Shown here piece after piece: positions 61,985 to 64,000 of a stretch of DNA of 64,000 nucleotides. This DNA is from Atopsyche davidsoni (Eukaryota; Arthropoda; Insecta; Trichoptera; Hydrobiosidae): contig JAILWY010000001.1 of NCBI GenBank assembly GCA_022113835.1, forward strand, positions 5,642,001 through 5,706,000, written 5' to 3'. Positions within the stretch are counted from its first letter, which is position 1; each line of letters begins with the position of its first letter. The notes beneath the pieces were generated by a model, which saw nothing but the letters and a program-made list of their open reading frames with translations, did not search any database and was not told the DNA's origin. The position numbers and the translations under genes were made by a program.

Positions 61985-62223
61985 TACGAGGGCGGTCCGA
62001 TAAGTACTTATCCTACAAAAGAAGACTTTTTCGAGTTTGGAAATACGCTAAAATACGCGTACACGTCCGCTTCTACACGCGGCCAAAACAAAACTACGAG
62101 TCCGATTCGGCTGAAATTTTGACAGTTGCCGTCTACGAGAATGTACTACACGATTCTAAATCTCTCTTGCGATACTAGCACCATCGGGCGGTGAGGCTAA
62201 GTACTTATTGGACCGCCCTCGTA
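61985..62223. mobile_element. mariner-like MITE, ~239 bp
   Basis: The ends TACGAGGGCGGTCC and ATAAGTACTTA are mirrored at the right (TAAGTACTTAT, GGACCGCCCTCGTA), forming inverted repeats of about 26 bp with one or two mismatches. TA dinucleotides lie at both ends. Ends of the form TACGAGGG are typical of mariner-family elements. It has no transposase, and the 239 bp size fits an internally deleted element. Confidence 0.85.
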
Positions 62224-64000
62224 TATATAAACCAGTCAGTCAAAAGTCATAATTAATCTATCTTTAGTCGTACTTGACAAACAATGATAACTTTCTTGAA
62301 ATACATGCAAGACAAGTGATTTTTATATAAAAATATTTAATTGTCTAAATTCCATTGCATTTTTAGTGGCTCCAAAATATCTAAAAACTTTTCAATTATA
62401 TTTTTGCTACCGAGCTAAGGTTTAATATAAGCAGACCTCGTGAAAAGTAAAAAAAAGGCATTGTCCGTTGCATCGTACGTTCAGTAACCCTTTCCCTAAA
62501 AACGAGGAATCTTCTTTCTTTGCTGACAATAATAAGAAAACGGAACGTCTTATTGTGTCTCTAAAGGTCTATAGAAATCTTTGAGTAATAGGGACTATAA
62601 AATTACGCAACGGTCGCGCATAATCCCAAACAGGCCTTCTAAACCAAAAAAAACATCTTATCTGATTTTTATAGCCATACTCGTATATCTTATGTTATAT
62701 ATAAAAAGTTATATTATATCAATAAATATAAAAAAGTTTTTTGTAATAAAAAATAAATAGTTGATTTTGGAAAAAGTAAGTTTAAAAAATATATAATGAT
62801 GTATTGTACATTAAAAAAAAATTAATTTGTTAAAATAAAATGAACACATGATAAACTCCTTTTTATAATTTAACAACTTTATATGACATTAGATATTTAT
62901 TACGCGAAGAGTTTGTCGCAGATCGTTTTTATATTATATTTTATGTTGCTGTTAGTGACGTCATTTTGGAAAAATTAAAACAACAAGTTTTATGATTTAC
63001 TTAACAAAATTAAAGACGCTACTATTTTTTATAAAATACGAACTCAAGTAAGACATTAAAAATAATATCAAAAACTTTTTGAAGGGATTGAGAGTGTGTC
63101 AATAAAGTTCTAATTAGTGAGTAAAACTATAAAATTAATAGACTTACTTTAACGGAATCAATTTAAGTGTTTAATTATTGCTCCTTTATCTTAATGGGGC
63201 TTTGGGTAATTTAACTACCCCTGAAATGGTATCAGATTAGTTCCTTCTAGTTCCCACGCACCGTTCTGACCTTGGAGATAAATACAAACAGGTGCATTTA
63301 GGGGCCTTTCCTAATACCTGAATTGAGATTGTCCCCAATGCCAACAATACCACCCCTAAGAATGTTGCAACAATTAATGCTGCAATTTTGTACAACAATG
63401 AAAAACGTGAATCACATGAGATTTTCGGATGCGGTAGGTCTAATTTTTTTCAGTAAAATAACGTGTACTTCAATTATTTTTTATAGAAATGAATATCGAT
63501 GTCAATACTTGATTGATATCGATTTAATTTTAAAACTAAATTTATATGTCTTAGGATCTTCTGATAGTATTGGTTTTTATGCTTATTTGGTTCCCGTGTT
63601 TAAAAAGTAATTAAATTATTAACATCGAACAAATCGAGTGAGAAGATCATTACTGTGGATATTATTTTCTTATTAAATTAGCTGAAAGAGTATTTGCCTA
63701 TAAGTTTGTAAAGGTTAATATACCCTAAATACCGGAAATCTAACGGATAGCGTTATACTATAAACAATTATTGTTATAAAAAATATGCTTATAACTCATT
63801 CGCTTTTCTGTGTTTTAATTGATTTAACGTTATAAAATTACATTATAACTAAAACATAAGAAATACCGCAGATTACGTTGAAAATGATTTTTCAGGCCAG
63901 ATTTAAAAATTTACGTACTTAGTCAAAAATACGAAATTATTCAAAAAAAAAAAAACATACAAGTCATTGTCTATTTTTCAACCCTAGCTGTATAATGGCG
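62224..64000. other. AT-rich DNA, no gene recognised
   Basis: Short A/T-rich frames only. A slightly GC-richer patch at 63185-63365 contains ACTACCCCTGAAATGG and ACCACCCCTAAGAATG. Its 95-codon frame starts in the patch and soon runs into low-complexity codons, so it is not called. Confidence 0.5.

Overview
The window is AT-rich eukaryotic DNA. Intron-containing genes with GT...AG junctions, AATAAA-type poly(A) signals, decayed transposons (Tc1/mariner and pogo type), tRNA-derived SINE heads and the tail of a jockey-like LINE point to an insect genome. A moth or butterfly is plausible, but the sequence does not prove it. No bacterial-style operon, CRISPR array, rRNA gene or intact tRNA gene is visible.

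The only clear protein-coding genes are four tandem paralogues on the plus strand between 28.26 and 34.97 kb, spaced about 2 kb apart. Each can be rebuilt as two exons: a tiny first exon with the start codon, a phase-2 intron of 168-524 bp, and one long exon of about 710-740 bp. Each product has about 250 residues: a short basic N-terminus, one hydrophobic segment (signal peptide or anchor), then a chymotrypsin-fold domain. All four have lost the catalytic triad in the same way: His57 is Ile or Met, Asp102 is Arg and Ser195 is Glu. They also lack the activation site, the oxyanion-hole Gly-Asp and the Cys42-Cys58 pair. I read them as a lineage-specific array of catalytically dead serine protease homologues, and I know of no name for this family.

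Region by region: 0-4.8 kb holds nothing I recognise. At 4.8-6.15 kb a GC-rich promoter-like block (CRE, TATA-like box, E-box) runs directly into a 1.08 kb imperfect foldback. From 6.2 to 26.7 kb the DNA holds six copies of one short inverted-repeat element (family A), a SINE head, a promoter-like island near 16.4 kb, a LINE tail at 19.9-20.3 kb and several short GC-rich islands. The protease-homologue array follows. Downstream lie a possible fifth-copy relic (35.2 kb), a tRNA-derived SINE (37.7 kb), a very G-rich block (38.4 kb) and a pogo-like MITE (39.1 kb). From 41 to 62 kb is a gene desert with some two dozen 70-250 bp GC-rich islands about every 0.5-1.5 kb. Several of these carry ETS-type CCGGAAGT sites, and one at 46.33 kb carries a fused ETS/CRE site. 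A mariner-like MITE lies at 62 kb.

The four genes presumably arose by repeated local duplication of one two-exon ancestor. The islands may be regulatory DNA of genes outside the window. Percent identities are estimates by eye; nothing was computed or searched.
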